From positions 271,220 through 335,219 of the forward strand of contig NZ_JAAGPR010000007.1 of NCBI RefSeq assembly GCF_017104965.1: 64,000 nt of DNA, in the 5' to 3' direction. The first letter of the stretch is position 1; each line of letters starts with the position of its first letter. The stretch comes from Paraburkholderia sp. Ac-20340. Lineage in GTDB: Bacteria > Pseudomonadota > Gammaproteobacteria > Burkholderiales > Burkholderiaceae. The notes under the pieces were generated by a model, which saw only the letters and a list, made by a program, of their open reading frames with translations, searched no databases and had not been told where the DNA came from. Shown here in pieces: positions 43,362 to 52,561 of the stretch. The position numbers were made by a program, and so were the translations under genes.

Positions 43362-44405
43362 TCAACGCGCTGCGACTTCGTGCGGCGGCGCGGGTTGTGG
43401 CGCCATGGCGGGCGGCGTGATCGTATAGCCCGCGTCGCGCAGATGCTGAAGCAGCGATCGCTCGCCAAAGAAGTGGCCCGCGCCCACGGCCACCAGTATT
43501 GGCCCTTTACCGTAGAAGTAACCGTCCTGCGCGAGCGTTGCCGCGAAGATATCGGTGCCGCGCGCGAACAGATACTGGCTGAAATCGTAATGCGCGTCGC
43601 TTTCGCCGGGATAACGCGCATTCGCCAGACGCTCGAGCGCCGCTGCATCGCCCACGGCCCACGCGCTCTGGAACGATTCGTATGACACTTCGCCGGGCGA
43701 TCGGCCACCGTGCAGGCCCGTGCAGACGCCCTGCAAAAAGGCTTCCTGGTCGGCGGCGGGCATATCGTCGAAAAGCTGCATGCCCTGCTCCATCGTTTCC
43801 AGGTAGATCAACGGAATCTGCCGATGGCGCGCCAGCGTTTCCAGCCGCTCGTCGATGCCGGGAAATACCAGCGGCGCAGCCGCTTTCACAAAATGCGCGC
43901 GCTTGCCGCCGTTCGATACCCACTGCCATTGATGCAGGCGCACGGCCTCCACGGCAAAGCCCGCCAGCCACGGCTTGGTCTGGAAAAAGGTGCGGATATC
44001 GGCGCCGCTTTCGCGCGCGCAACGCGCCAGCGATTCGGCCGTCATCGAACTCACGTGATTCGCCAGGCTGTCGCTCGCCGGATAGAGGCCGATGCGTTTG
44101 ATCGTCTGCGTGTCCTCGGGCGTGGGCTGCGTGTGCGTTTCCAGCACGATTGCCTGCACGCCGCTGGCGAGCGAAGCGAGCGCGGCGTTCACGCGCGGAT
44201 CGTCGATGGCCAGCGCGTGGATCGTCGGTAACAGGATCAGCGTGGGATGGTCGGGCGAGCGCGCGACCCAGACGGGCGGATGGTCTTCCGCGGACCTGAC
44301 GGCCTGCGCCTGCGACAGCGCCGGATACGCGGCGGCCAGCCATAGCGCCGCGCAGGCGAGCGCCACGCGGCGGCATGTCCCGGAGATACGCGCAACGCTG
44401 ATCAT
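43362..44405 (-). CDS. TraB/GumN family protein, exported
   Basis: A 347-residue protein with an N-terminal signal segment (ALACAALWLAAAYPALSQAQA). It has the family features: HPTLILLPTIHALAIDD near the start, the middle segment FLQGVCTGLHGG and the C-terminal VAVGAGHFFGERSLLQHLRDAGY. TraB/GumN (TIKI-like) proteins are putative metallopeptidases of the envelope; the usual GTIH is LPTIH here. Role unknown. Divergent from the LysR gene. Confidence 0.85.
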   Translation of the reverse strand: MISVARISGTCRRVALACAALWLAAAYPALSQAQAVRSAEDHPPVWVARSPDHPTLILLPTIHALAIDDPRVNAALASLASGVQAIVLETHTQPTPEDTQTIKRIGLYPASDSLANHVSSMTAESLARCARESGADIRTFFQTKPWLAGFAVEAVRLHQWQWVSNGGKRAHFVKAAAPLVFPGIDERLETLARHRQIPLIYLETMEQGMQLFDDMPAADQEAFLQGVCTGLHGGRSPGEVSYESFQSAWAVGDAAALERLANARYPGESDAHYDFSQYLFARGTDIFAATLAQDGYFYGKGPILVAVGAGHFFGERSLLQHLRDAGYTITPPAMAPQPAPPHEVAAR

Positions 44406-44532
44406 TGTTCGACCCCGCCTGAGGGGAAGGCCCGCTCACAGCATACGCTTTGCAAAACGGCCTCTGCGTGCGTCAGCCCACACGTCGCGCGTGCGAAGAT
44501 GCGGGTCTGAATCACTGGCCCGAGGAGCGCCC

Positions 44533-45456
44533 ATGGACCGTCTGCAAGCGATGCAGATCTACGTGAATATCGTCGAACGCGGCAGCTTCACGCAGGCCGC
44601 CGAGGCGCTGCAGCAGCATCGCCCGGCCGTCACGAAGGCGGTGCAGCAACTGGAAGCGGAACTGGGCATCCGCCTGCTCAATCGCAGCACGCGGCGCGTG
44701 AGCACAACGGCCGAAGGCGAAGCGTTCTATCAGCGCTGCGTGCAACTGCTCGCCAACGTCAACGACACCTTCGCCTCGTTCGCGCAATTCGCGCAGAATC
44801 GCCCGCAGCCTAAAGGGCGTTTGCGGCTCGATCTGCCGGTGGCGCTCGCGAAGGCCGTGGTCGTGCCCGCGCTGCCCGACTTCCAGCAGCGTTATCCGCA
44901 AGTGGAGATCGTGCTGGGCGTGAGCGATCAACCCGCCGATCTGATCAGTGAAGGGATCGACTGCGTGCTGCGCGTGGGCGCACTCAAGGATTCGGGTCTG
45001 ATTGGCCGGCAGATCGGCATGGTGCAACTGGCGACCTGCGCGTCGCCTGCGTATCTGGCGCGCTACGGCGTGCCGCGCACGCTCGACGATCTACAGTCAG
45101 CAAGCCAGCCGCACAAGGCTGTGAACTTCTTCAGCGGCCGCAACCGCCGGGTCATGGACTGGACTTTCCGGCAAGGCGGCAAGACCGTCACGCTCAAGCT
45201 CGCGAGCGGCATGCTCACCGACAACTTCGACGCCCTGCTCGCCTGCGGCCTCGCGGGCTGCGGCATCGTGCAGGCGCTGCGGCCCGCGCTGCAACCGTCT
45301 ATCGATACCGGCCATCTGGTGGAAGTGCTGCCCAATATCGCGCCGGTGCCCAAACCGGTTTCCGTGCTCTATCCGAATCGCGATCATCTGCCGGGCAAGG
45401 TACGCGTGTTTATCGACTGGATTTCGGAACTCGCGGCGCGGCGGCTGCCGGGCTGA
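44533..45456 (+). CDS. LysR-family transcriptional regulator
   Basis: A 307-residue regulator from ATG 44533 with GAGGAG upstream. N-terminal winged helix is MDRLQAMQIYVNIVERGSFTQAAEAL; the rest is a periplasmic-binding-like sensor domain. It lies directly before, and in the same direction as, the quinone oxidoreductase gene, whose promoter holds the palindrome at 45506, so it probably controls that gene. The ligand is unknown. Confidence 0.92.
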   Translation: MDRLQAMQIYVNIVERGSFTQAAEALQQHRPAVTKAVQQLEAELGIRLLNRSTRRVSTTAEGEAFYQRCVQLLANVNDTFASFAQFAQNRPQPKGRLRLDLPVALAKAVVVPALPDFQQRYPQVEIVLGVSDQPADLISEGIDCVLRVGALKDSGLIGRQIGMVQLATCASPAYLARYGVPRTLDDLQSASQPHKAVNFFSGRNRRVMDWTFRQGGKTVTLKLASGMLTDNFDALLACGLAGCGIVQALRPALQPSIDTGHLVEVLPNIAPVPKPVSVLYPNRDHLPGKVRVFIDWISELAARRLPG

Positions 45457-45505
45457 AAGCGCCTCGTACCTGGACGGTCGAAACGGTCGAAACAAAAACG
45501 CTTCG

Positions 45506-45528
45506 ATTGTTATTGATCGAATAACAAT
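45506..45528. promoter_or_regulatory. Perfect palindrome, probable operator for the quinone oxidoreductase gene
   Basis: ATTGTTATT, 5-nt spacer GATCG, then AATAACAAT: 9-bp perfect arms, 23 bp in total. It includes a T-N11-A pattern, as bound by LysR proteins, and sits in the 154-base gap between the LysR gene and the oxidoreductase gene. Confidence 0.7.
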
Positions 45529-45610
45529 GAGTCATCGGACTGCGCGTTTATCCGCGCCGCGACGCGGCCTACAGTATCCGTTCGAAACCGTTTGATCGAA
45601 GGAGTCTGAG

Positions 45611-46600
45611 ATGTCACGAGTCGTCCGTTTCAACCGCGTCGGTGGTGCCGAAGTGCTGCAGATCGACGATGTCGATGTGGCCGCGCCCAAGGCTGGCGAA
45701 GTGCAGATCCGCGTCAAGGCCATCGGCCTGAATCGCGCCGAAGTGATGTATCGCAGCGGCCAGTACACCTACGCGCCGCCATTCCCCGCGCAGCTCGGTT
45801 ACGAAGGCTCGGGCGTGATCGAAGCCGTGGGCAGCGGCGTGCAGGACTTCGCGGTAGGCGACGCGGTGAGCGTGGTGCCCGCGTTTTCGTTTATCGAATA
45901 CGGCATGTATGGCGAACTCGTCAACGCGCCCGTGCATGCGGTGGTGAAGAACCCGGCCGGGCTGTCGTTCGAGGAAGCCGCCGCAACGTGGATGATGTAC
46001 GCCACCGCCTGGGGCGCGCTGATCGAGTTCGGCGGCCTCAAGCAGGGTGAAGCGGTGCTGGTGGGCGCGGCGTCGAGCAGCGTGGGACTGGCTGCGATCC
46101 AGATCGCGAACATGGTGGGCGCCACGCCCATCGCGCTCACGCGCAGCGAGAAGAAACGCGCAGCGCTGCTGCAAGCCGGCGCGAAACACGTGATCGCGGG
46201 CGGCGGCGCGGCGCTCACGCAGCAGGTGCTCGACATCACGCAAGGGCGCGGCGCGCAGATCGCGTTCGATCCCGTGGGCGGCCCGGAAGCGGCGCATCAA
46301 CTGCGTGCGCTCGCGCGCGAGGGCATGTTCTTCCAGTATGGCGCGCTCGACACGCGCGATCTGAGCGTGCCCGTGATGGACCTGCTCGGCCGTCATCTGA
46401 GCGTGCGCGGCTACGAGCTGTTCGAAGTCACGACCGACGCCGCGCGGCTCGCGCGCGCCAAACGCTTTATCACCGAAGGGCTGGCCTCGGGCGCGCTCAA
46501 ACCGGCGATCGACCGCACGTTCCCGTTCGAGCAGATCGCCGACGCCCACCGCTACATGGAAGCCGGCGAGCAGGTCGGCAAGATCGTCGTGACGGTTTAA
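45611..46600 (+). CDS. Zinc-independent quinone oxidoreductase (MDR family)
   Basis: A 329-residue medium-chain dehydrogenase. N-terminal PGEVQIRVKAIGLNRAE-like segment (AGEVQIRVKAIGLNRAEVM), PAQLGYEGSGVIEAVG, and the NADPH site VLVGAASSSVGLAAIQIA. The zinc-ligand Cys/His set is absent, so it belongs with quinone oxidoreductases, which reduce quinones or enones. AAGGAG lies upstream of the ATG. Behind a LysR operator, it is likely inducible by an electrophile. Confidence 0.9.
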   Translation: MSRVVRFNRVGGAEVLQIDDVDVAAPKAGEVQIRVKAIGLNRAEVMYRSGQYTYAPPFPAQLGYEGSGVIEAVGSGVQDFAVGDAVSVVPAFSFIEYGMYGELVNAPVHAVVKNPAGLSFEEAAATWMMYATAWGALIEFGGLKQGEAVLVGAASSSVGLAAIQIANMVGATPIALTRSEKKRAALLQAGAKHVIAGGGAALTQQVLDITQGRGAQIAFDPVGGPEAAHQLRALAREGMFFQYGALDTRDLSVPVMDLLGRHLSVRGYELFEVTTDAARLARAKRFITEGLASGALKPAIDRTFPFEQIADAHRYMEAGEQVGKIVVTV

Positions 46601-46620
46601 GCGGCGCTTATCCGCGGCGA

Positions 46621-47751
46621 TCAGGGACGATCGGCGGCCTGGTCGCCCTGCGCCGCGCGCGCTTTCGCCAGCACGTCGAGATTGCCCTCGCCGAAGCCTT
46701 GATGGCCGCTGCGCTGCACCACTTCGAAAAAGATCTCGCCCGCGCGGCGCTTCACGAAGGTCTGGAAAAAGAGGCGCGGCACGCCGTCCGCGCCCATTTC
46801 TCCGTCGATCAGGATGTGGCGCTTGCGCAGCGCTTCCAGATCGACGCCATGGCCCGGCAGGCGCGCATCGACGGAATCGTAATAGGCGGCCGGCGGCTCG
46901 ACGAACTCCACGCCGTTGGCCATCAGCGCGTCGATGCAGGGCACGATATCGTCGGTTGCCAGGGCGATATGCTGCACGCCCTCGCCCGGATGATCGGGCA
47001 GATAGTCGTGCATGAGTTCGGTGCGGTGCGTGCCTTCCTCGTAGACCGGAATGCGGATCTCGCCGTCCGGCGACACCATCACGCGCGACTCCTGCGCCAC
47101 GTGCCAGTTCGCGTTGATTTCGTGGATCTCGCGGAAATGCAGCAGATCGCGATAAAAATCGAGCCATTCGCCGATACGCCCCGCGCCCACCGTCTGCGTG
47201 AGGTGATCGACGCGTTGCAGGCCGGTGCCGCTGTGTTCGAGATCGGCCTGCGCCGTGGCCATATCGATCGGACGAAAGTCGATGTCGAAGATCGAAATAT
47301 CGCCCACGCCGCCGCGCTGACCGCCACGGCCGCGCCAGCGATCGACGAAATAGATATGCGAGTCGCCAATGCCCTGAATGGCCGGAATGCGCAATTCGCC
47401 CGCGCCGACGCGCTCGCCTTCATAGGCCCACGCGCCCACGCGCAGCGCATGCTCGAAGGCGCGCCGGGCGTTCTCCACGCGCACGCCGATCGCGCAGATG
47501 CCCATGCCGTATTCCTCGGCATAGCGCGCGGCGAAGGAATCGGGTTCGGCGTTGACGAGGAAATTCATCTGGCCCTGGCGCCACAGCGTCACGTCCTTGC
47601 TGATATGACGCGCGATGGCCTTGAACCCCAGCTGCGTGAGCTGCGCCGCCAGCGCCACGGGCTCGGGCGCCGCGAATTCGACGAACTCGAGCCCGGCCAT
47701 GCCGAGCGGATTGGCCTGCTCCGGCGTACCGGAAATGGGGTTGGACGACAT
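46621..47751 (-). CDS. hppD: 4-hydroxyphenylpyruvate dioxygenase
   Basis: 376 residues from ATG 47751 with AGGAG upstream. Two vicinal-oxygen-chelate domains; iron ligands His183 (RVDHLTQTV), His261 (GVQHIALATDD) and Glu343 (GEIFFEVVQR). GFGEGNLDVLAKA at the C-terminus is diagnostic. It converts 4-hydroxyphenylpyruvate to homogentisate in tyrosine breakdown. hmgA and fahA are not adjacent. It is divergent from an MHS transporter with tandem palindromes between, suggesting co-regulation by the IclR protein at 49595. Confidence 0.95.
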   Translation of the reverse strand: MSSNPISGTPEQANPLGMAGLEFVEFAAPEPVALAAQLTQLGFKAIARHISKDVTLWRQGQMNFLVNAEPDSFAARYAEEYGMGICAIGVRVENARRAFEHALRVGAWAYEGERVGAGELRIPAIQGIGDSHIYFVDRWRGRGGQRGGVGDISIFDIDFRPIDMATAQADLEHSGTGLQRVDHLTQTVGAGRIGEWLDFYRDLLHFREIHEINANWHVAQESRVMVSPDGEIRIPVYEEGTHRTELMHDYLPDHPGEGVQHIALATDDIVPCIDALMANGVEFVEPPAAYYDSVDARLPGHGVDLEALRKRHILIDGEMGADGVPRLFFQTFVKRRAGEIFFEVVQRSGHQGFGEGNLDVLAKARAAQGDQAADRP

Positions 47752-48186
47752 GCGGGAAGCTCCTGATACCAGACGTTGAAGCGTCAAAAGAAAACGATGA
47801 AACCAGGCGGCGGCACAGCTAGAGAGTGCGGGCAGAACGCGCGCGGCGCAAGCCCCGGCACAATCTCAGGGTGCGCTGGACTGCTCGCCAGGCCCCATGC
47901 CGCCGCGCGGCAATTTTAACCAATTCGTACACTGCGCCAAAGACGGCCCTGATGCCGGGAGGGCGTCAGTCTCCGTGCTAACCCTGAAAGCGTTCGATAA
48001 TCGCACACTTATGGGCGATAATCGCGCATTTCGCGCGTTGTACGCATTGATCCGGGGCACGCGCCGCCCTATGCTCCGTTTCACCGCTGCCAACCACATG
48101 CGCGCAGCGAAAGACGCAACACCGCAAGCCACACCGCGAGTAACTACGCAGGCAGACAAAAACGCTGCCGGGACTGGAGACATCTC
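47752..48186. other. Divergent promoter region, hppD and MHS transporter
   Basis: About 435 bases; a 97-codon open frame (47897-48190) has no coding features. It contains the two palindromes at 47995-48026, listed separately. Nothing else recognised. Confidence 0.7.
47995..48026. promoter_or_regulatory. Tandem palindromes, probable IclR-type operators
   Basis: CGATAATCG (centre in 47995-48003) and GCGATAATCGC (48015-48025), each palindromic, repeat exactly 21 bp apart, so they face the same side of the helix. They lie between hppD and the transporter gene; the IclR-family gene downstream of the transporter is the likely binder. Confidence 0.65.
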
Positions 48187-49506
48187 ATGACCCCCACCCT
48201 CGAATCCACGGGCGCCGCCGAGCCGGCCAAGCAAAGCCATTCGCGCAGCCAGGCGAAGAAAGCGGCCCTTGGCAGCTTTGTCGGCGCGGTTGTCGACTGG
48301 TACGACTTCCTGCTCTACGGCATCGTCGCGGCGCTGGTCTTCAACGCCGAATTCTTCCCGGCCATCGGCAAGAACATGGGCACGCTCGCGGCCTTCGCGA
48401 CCTTTGGCGTCGGCTTCCTGTTCCGTCCGCTCGGCGGCGTGGTGTTCGGCCACTACGGCGACCGCCTCGGCCGCAAGCGCATGCTCGTGCTGACCGTCAT
48501 GCTGATGGGCCTGTCCACGGTCGCCATCGGCCTGCTGCCCACCTTCGCCACGATCGGCTGGTGGGCGCCCGTGCTGCTCGTGCTGATGCGCGCGATCCAG
48601 GGCTTCGCCGTGGGCGGCGAATGGGGCGGCGCAGCGCTCATGGCCGTCGAAAGCGCGCCCAAGGGCAAGAAGGCGTTCTACAGCAGCGGCGTGCAGGTGG
48701 GTTACGGCGTGGGCCTCGTGCTCGCGACCGGCATTGTCGCGCTGCTGAGCCATCTGCTGGGCGAGACGGCGTTCCGCTCGTGGGGCTGGCGTCTGCCGTT
48801 CCTGTTCAGCGTCGTGCTGGTGCTGATCGGCCTGTGGGTGCGTTCGAGCATGGACGAGTCGAAGGAATTCGTCGAAAAGGTCGAACACGCCGATCGCAAG
48901 CTCAAGATGCCGGTGCTCGAAGCGCTCACGCGTCACCCGAAGGCTTTCCTCTACATCGTCGCGCTGCGTCTGGCCGAACTCTTCACGATGTATATCGTGA
49001 CCGCCTTCGCCCTGAGCTATTCGACGGCGAATCTCGGCCTCTCGCGCGATCTGTTCCTGGGCATCGGTCTGTTTGTCGGCGCGATTTCGTGCGTGACGAT
49101 TCCCTGCTTCGCCTGGCTGGCCGACCGTCTGGGCATGCGCCGCATCTATCTGGTTGGCGCGGTGATCGGTCTGGTCAGCGCAGTGCCGTTCTTCCTCGCA
49201 CTGGAAGCCCGCTCGACGCTGTGGATCGTGCTCTGCTCGGTGGCGCTCGCCAACCTCGCGCACGACATGGTGGTCAGCGTGCAGCAGCCGCTCTTCACCG
49301 AACTGTTCGGCGCCGAATACCGCTACAGCGGCGCAGGCGTGGGCTATCAGTTCGCCAGCGTGGTGGGCGGCGGTTTCACGCCTTTCATCGCCGTGGCGCT
49401 GGTGGGCGCGGGCAACGGCTCGTGGCATCTGGTGGCGGCCTACCTGGCCGTGGGCTGCCTGATTTCGCTGATTGTCGCCGCGCGCATGAAACCCGCGCAA
49501 GCCTGA
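48187..49506 (+). CDS. MFS transporter, metabolite:H+ symporter (MHS) family
   Basis: A 439-residue protein with 12 predicted helices. ALGSFVGAVVDWYDFLLYG is the MHS signature at helix 1 and GGVVFGHYGDRLGRKRMLV the loop 2-3 motif; GFAVGGEWGGAALMAVE follows. It is a shikimate/ketoglutarate/aromatic-acid type symporter. Next to hppD it could import aromatic compounds such as 4-hydroxyphenylpyruvate or related acids; inferred only. A terminator ends it before the IclR gene. Confidence 0.9.
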   Translation: MTPTLESTGAAEPAKQSHSRSQAKKAALGSFVGAVVDWYDFLLYGIVAALVFNAEFFPAIGKNMGTLAAFATFGVGFLFRPLGGVVFGHYGDRLGRKRMLVLTVMLMGLSTVAIGLLPTFATIGWWAPVLLVLMRAIQGFAVGGEWGGAALMAVESAPKGKKAFYSSGVQVGYGVGLVLATGIVALLSHLLGETAFRSWGWRLPFLFSVVLVLIGLWVRSSMDESKEFVEKVEHADRKLKMPVLEALTRHPKAFLYIVALRLAELFTMYIVTAFALSYSTANLGLSRDLFLGIGLFVGAISCVTIPCFAWLADRLGMRRIYLVGAVIGLVSAVPFFLALEARSTLWIVLCSVALANLAHDMVVSVQQPLFTELFGAEYRYSGAGVGYQFASVVGGGFTPFIAVALVGAGNGSWHLVAAYLAVGCLISLIVAARMKPAQA

Positions 49507-49537
49507 ACGCAACGCACCATCCAGCAAGCCATCACGA

Positions 49538-49561
49538 GGCCGGGCGCATGCCCGGCCTTTT
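49538..49561 (+). terminator. Terminator between the MHS transporter and IclR genes
   Basis: Perfect 8-bp stem GGCCGGGC (49538-49545 with 49550-49557), 4-nt loop, then TTTT. IclR would then be translated from read-through or from its own promoter. Confidence 0.85.
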
Positions 49562-49594
49562 GTGCTTCAAAGCCTGCGCGCCGATGAACCCCAC

Positions 49595-50365
49595 ATGAAA
49601 ACGACGAATCTCGACAAGCGCGACTGGATCGCCGGTCTGGAAAAAGGCCTGGCGATTCTCGAAGCCTTCGACAGCGAGCACGCCCGCATGACCGCAACCC
49701 AGGCCGCCGAGCGCACGGGTCTGTCGCGCACCGCTGCGCGGCGCTATCTGCTCACGCTCGAATCGCTCGGCTATGTCTATACCGATGGGCGCCTGTTCGG
49801 CCTCACGCCGCGCGTGCTGCGCGTGGGCTGGTCGTATTTCGATTCGGCGCGCCTGCCGCGCACCGTGCAGCCCTATCTTCAGCAACTGAGCGCGACGCTC
49901 AACGAATCGGCGTATGTGAGCGTGCTCGACGGCTGGGATCTGGTCGTGATCGCGCGCAACGGCGTCTCGCGCGTGATGACCACGGGCTTCGTGCTGGGCG
50001 CGCGCGTGCCCGCGCCGCTGATCTCGCCGGGCGTCGTGCTGCTCGCGTACAAGGAGGATCAGCAGGCGGTGTCGGCGTGGCTCGACGCCGTGGAACTCGC
50101 GCCCTTCACGCCGCACACGCTGACCAGCGCAACGCGTCTGCGCGAGAAAATCGTCCGTGCCCGCGCCGACGGTTACGCGCTCATCGAACAGCAGTTGCAG
50201 GTGGGCGTGCGCGGCGTGGCCGTGCCGCTGCGCAACCGCGCCGGCGACGTGATCGCCGCCTTGAGCACGAATATGTCGATCGGCAACGAAAGCGCGGAAG
50301 CAGCCGTGACGCGCGTGCTGCCGCATCTGCAGGAAACCGCGCTGTCGATGCTGAACGTGCTGTAA
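49595..50365 (+). CDS. IclR-family transcriptional regulator (PcaR/PobR-like)
   Basis: 256 residues from ATG 49595. N-terminal winged helix (GLAILEAFDSEHARMTATQAAERTGLSRTAARRYLLTLE) and C-terminal effector domain (RDKIV-like LREKIVRARADGYALIEQQLQVGVRGVAVPL, ending ALSMLNVL). The PcaR/PobR subgroup responds to aromatic acids, which fits hppD next door. Probably binds the tandem palindromes at 47995. Confidence 0.92.
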   Translation: MKTTNLDKRDWIAGLEKGLAILEAFDSEHARMTATQAAERTGLSRTAARRYLLTLESLGYVYTDGRLFGLTPRVLRVGWSYFDSARLPRTVQPYLQQLSATLNESAYVSVLDGWDLVVIARNGVSRVMTTGFVLGARVPAPLISPGVVLLAYKEDQQAVSAWLDAVELAPFTPHTLTSATRLREKIVRARADGYALIEQQLQVGVRGVAVPLRNRAGDVIAALSTNMSIGNESAEAAVTRVLPHLQETALSMLNVL

Positions 50366-50386
50366 CGCACACCCGCGCAGCGCAAA

Positions 50387-51253
50387 TTAGCGCGCGGCTT
50401 CGGCGACGATCCACGCTTCGAACAGGCGCATCGCCGGTGCCATTGCCCGCGACGCCAGGCTCGTGAGCCAATAACTGCCGGTCGGCACCTCGACATCGAA
50501 GGGCCGCACCAGCAGCCCCATCTGCAACTCGCGCTCGAACATGCGCGCGGGCGCGAGCGCTACGCCCGCGGCCTGCATCGCCGCTTCGGCCATCAGGCGC
50601 GACGAATCGAAAATCGGCCCGCTCACGGTCCACGGCTCGACGCCTGCCGCATCGAACCAGCGCAACCATTCGTCGGTGCGATAGGAGCGCAGCAGCGTTT
50701 CCCTCGCGAGATCCCCGGCAGTGCGCAGACGCCGCGCGATCTCCGGCGCGCACAGCACCGCCAGCGGCGCGTCCAGCAGATGCGTGTTCTGCGTCGCGGG
50801 CCATTTGCCGTCGCCGAAACGGATCGCGAAATCCAGCCCCTCGCCCGCCAGATCGACGAGATTATTGTTGGTCAACAGGCGCAGTTCCACGAACGGATGC
50901 GCCTCGCGAAACGCCTTGAGGCGCGGCATCAGCCAGCCGATCGCGAACGTCCCCACCACGCCCACCGTCAGCACCTCGCGCAGGCGCCCGCCTTCGAACT
51001 GCTTGAGCACGGTCTCGATGCGGCCGAACGCGTCGCTCAACACCGGCAGCAAGGCGCGCGCTTCATCGGTCATGCCGAGGCCGCGCGGCAGTCGCCGGAA
51101 CAAGGGCACGCCAAGCCAGTCTTCGAGCATGCGCACCTGCTGGCTGACGGCGGCCTGCGTGACCTTGAGTTCGAGCCCGGCGCGCGTGAAGCTCAGATGG
51201 CGCGCCGAGGCTTCGAAAGCGCGCAGCGCGTGGAGCGGGACGTTGGGACGCAT
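50387..51253 (-). CDS. ampR: AmpR-like LysR regulator of beta-lactamase
   Basis: A 288-residue LysR protein. MRPNVPLHALRAFEASARHLSFTRAGLELKVTQAAVSQQVRML is the AmpR/GcvA type N-terminus, and VGVVGTFAIGWLMPRLKAF, LLTNNNLVDLAGEGLDFAIRFG are characteristic of AmpR. It is divergent from the class C beta-lactamase gene with a TTTGC-N11-GCAAA motif between. Such regulators sense muropeptides and activate ampC. Confidence 0.9.
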   Translation of the reverse strand: MRPNVPLHALRAFEASARHLSFTRAGLELKVTQAAVSQQVRMLEDWLGVPLFRRLPRGLGMTDEARALLPVLSDAFGRIETVLKQFEGGRLREVLTVGVVGTFAIGWLMPRLKAFREAHPFVELRLLTNNNLVDLAGEGLDFAIRFGDGKWPATQNTHLLDAPLAVLCAPEIARRLRTAGDLARETLLRSYRTDEWLRWFDAAGVEPWTVSGPIFDSSRLMAEAAMQAAGVALAPARMFERELQMGLLVRPFDVEVPTGSYWLTSLASRAMAPAMRLFEAWIVAEAAR

Positions 51254-51268
51254 GGGCTATCCATAAGT

Positions 51269-51289
51269 TTTGCTTTTGGGTGAGGCAAA
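51269..51289. promoter_or_regulatory. LysR-type operator between ampR and ampC
   Basis: TTTGC-N11-GCAAA (51269-51273 with 51285-51289) is a classic T-N11-A inverted repeat in the 116-base divergent gap, the expected AmpR site. Confidence 0.7.
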
Positions 51290-51369
51290 TTATCGTCGCT
51301 TGTGAATGGGGCGGCAACGCCACAGAATTCGCCTTCACATTCGCGTTTCACCACAACGGAAGCCAAACG

Positions 51370-52542
51370 ATGCCGAACCCCTTTCTTTTTAAGATGAAAG
51401 TTATGCTGATGGCTGCGATGTCTGTCGCCATGACCGCACAGGCTGCCGAGCCCGCCGAAAAAGCCGTCGTCGATGCGGCCATTCAACCGTTGCAGGCTAA
51501 GTACGGCATTCCGGGTGTGGCGGTCGCCGTCACCGTGAACGGGCGGCATGCGTTCTACAACTACGGCGTGGCGTCGAAGACCACCGGTGCGCGTGTCGAT
51601 CAGGAGACGCTGTTCGAAATCGGCTCGGTGACCAAAACCGTCACGGCCACGCTGGCCTGCTATGCGCAGACGAACGGCAAGCTCTCGTTTTCCGCGCCCG
51701 CGAGCGAGTACGTGCCGGCGCTGCGCGGCAGCGTCTTCGATCACGTGAGCGTGCTGAATCTGGGCACGCACACGTCCGGCCTGCCGCTCTTCGTGCCCGA
51801 CGGCATCGACACCGATGCGCAAATGAACGCCTGGCTGCGCAACTGGCAACCGGCGAGCGCGCCGGGCACGCAGCGCGTGTATTCGAATCTGGGTATCGGT
51901 CTGCTGGGACGGGCGGCGGCGAAGAGTTTGGGGATGCCGATCCGCGAGGCGTTCGAGCAGCAGCTTTTTCCCGCGTTCGGCATGACGCATACGTTTATCG
52001 ACGTGCCGAGGGCGAGCCAGGCGCGTTACGCGCAGGGTTATGACAAGAACGATGTGCCCAGGCGCCTGAACCCCGGTGTGTTCGCCGATGAAGCCTATGG
52101 CGTACGCACGACCAGCGGCGATCTTGCGCGTTATCTGGACGCCAATATGGGTATCGGCAAGCTCGACGCGACGTGGCAGCGCGCGATCGACTGCACGCAC
52201 ACGGGCTATTACACGAGCGGCCCGTTCACGCAGGATGTCGTCTGGGAGCAGTACCCGTGGCCGGTGGCGCTCGACACGCTGCAACGCGGCAACAACCCGG
52301 ACGCCATCCTCAAGCCGATGGCCGCGCACGCACTCACGCCGCCACTCGCGCCGCAAGCGGATGCGCTCATCAACAAAACCGGCTCGACCAACGGTTTTGC
52401 AACCTATGTGGCCTACGTGCCCGCGCGGCGTATCGGCGTGGTGATTCTGGCGAACAAGGCGTATCCGGCCGAGGCACGGGTGAGCGCGGCTTATGCGATT
52501 CTGGAAGCGCTGGATCAGGCGGAATCAAAGACGCGGAAGTGA
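51370..52542 (+). CDS. ampC: Class C beta-lactamase
   Basis: 390 residues from ATG 51370 with GGAAG upstream. A signal peptide ends near AQAAE (residue 26). All class C motifs are present: SVTK with Ser86 and Lys89, YSN at 171-173 and KTG at 336-338. It is a periplasmic serine cephalosporinase, expected to be inducible through AmpR. It lacks no catalytic residue. One odd feature is a single Cys275 in the mature enzyme. Confidence 0.95.
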   Translation: MPNPFLFKMKVMLMAAMSVAMTAQAAEPAEKAVVDAAIQPLQAKYGIPGVAVAVTVNGRHAFYNYGVASKTTGARVDQETLFEIGSVTKTVTATLACYAQTNGKLSFSAPASEYVPALRGSVFDHVSVLNLGTHTSGLPLFVPDGIDTDAQMNAWLRNWQPASAPGTQRVYSNLGIGLLGRAAAKSLGMPIREAFEQQLFPAFGMTHTFIDVPRASQARYAQGYDKNDVPRRLNPGVFADEAYGVRTTSGDLARYLDANMGIGKLDATWQRAIDCTHTGYYTSGPFTQDVVWEQYPWPVALDTLQRGNNPDAILKPMAAHALTPPLAPQADALINKTGSTNGFATYVAYVPARRIGVVILANKAYPAEARVSAAYAILEALDQAESKTRK

Positions 52543-52561
52543 TGGACGCGTTGCGCGCCAC

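Noticed and set aside
47897..48190. 97-codon plus-strand frame before the MHS transporter
   Set aside because: No coding character, and it covers the operator palindromes of the divergent promoter region.
47866..49527. 553-codon minus-strand frame over the MHS transporter
   Set aside because: Composition dominated by Arg, His, Gln and Ala, no domain, and the plus-strand gene is clear.
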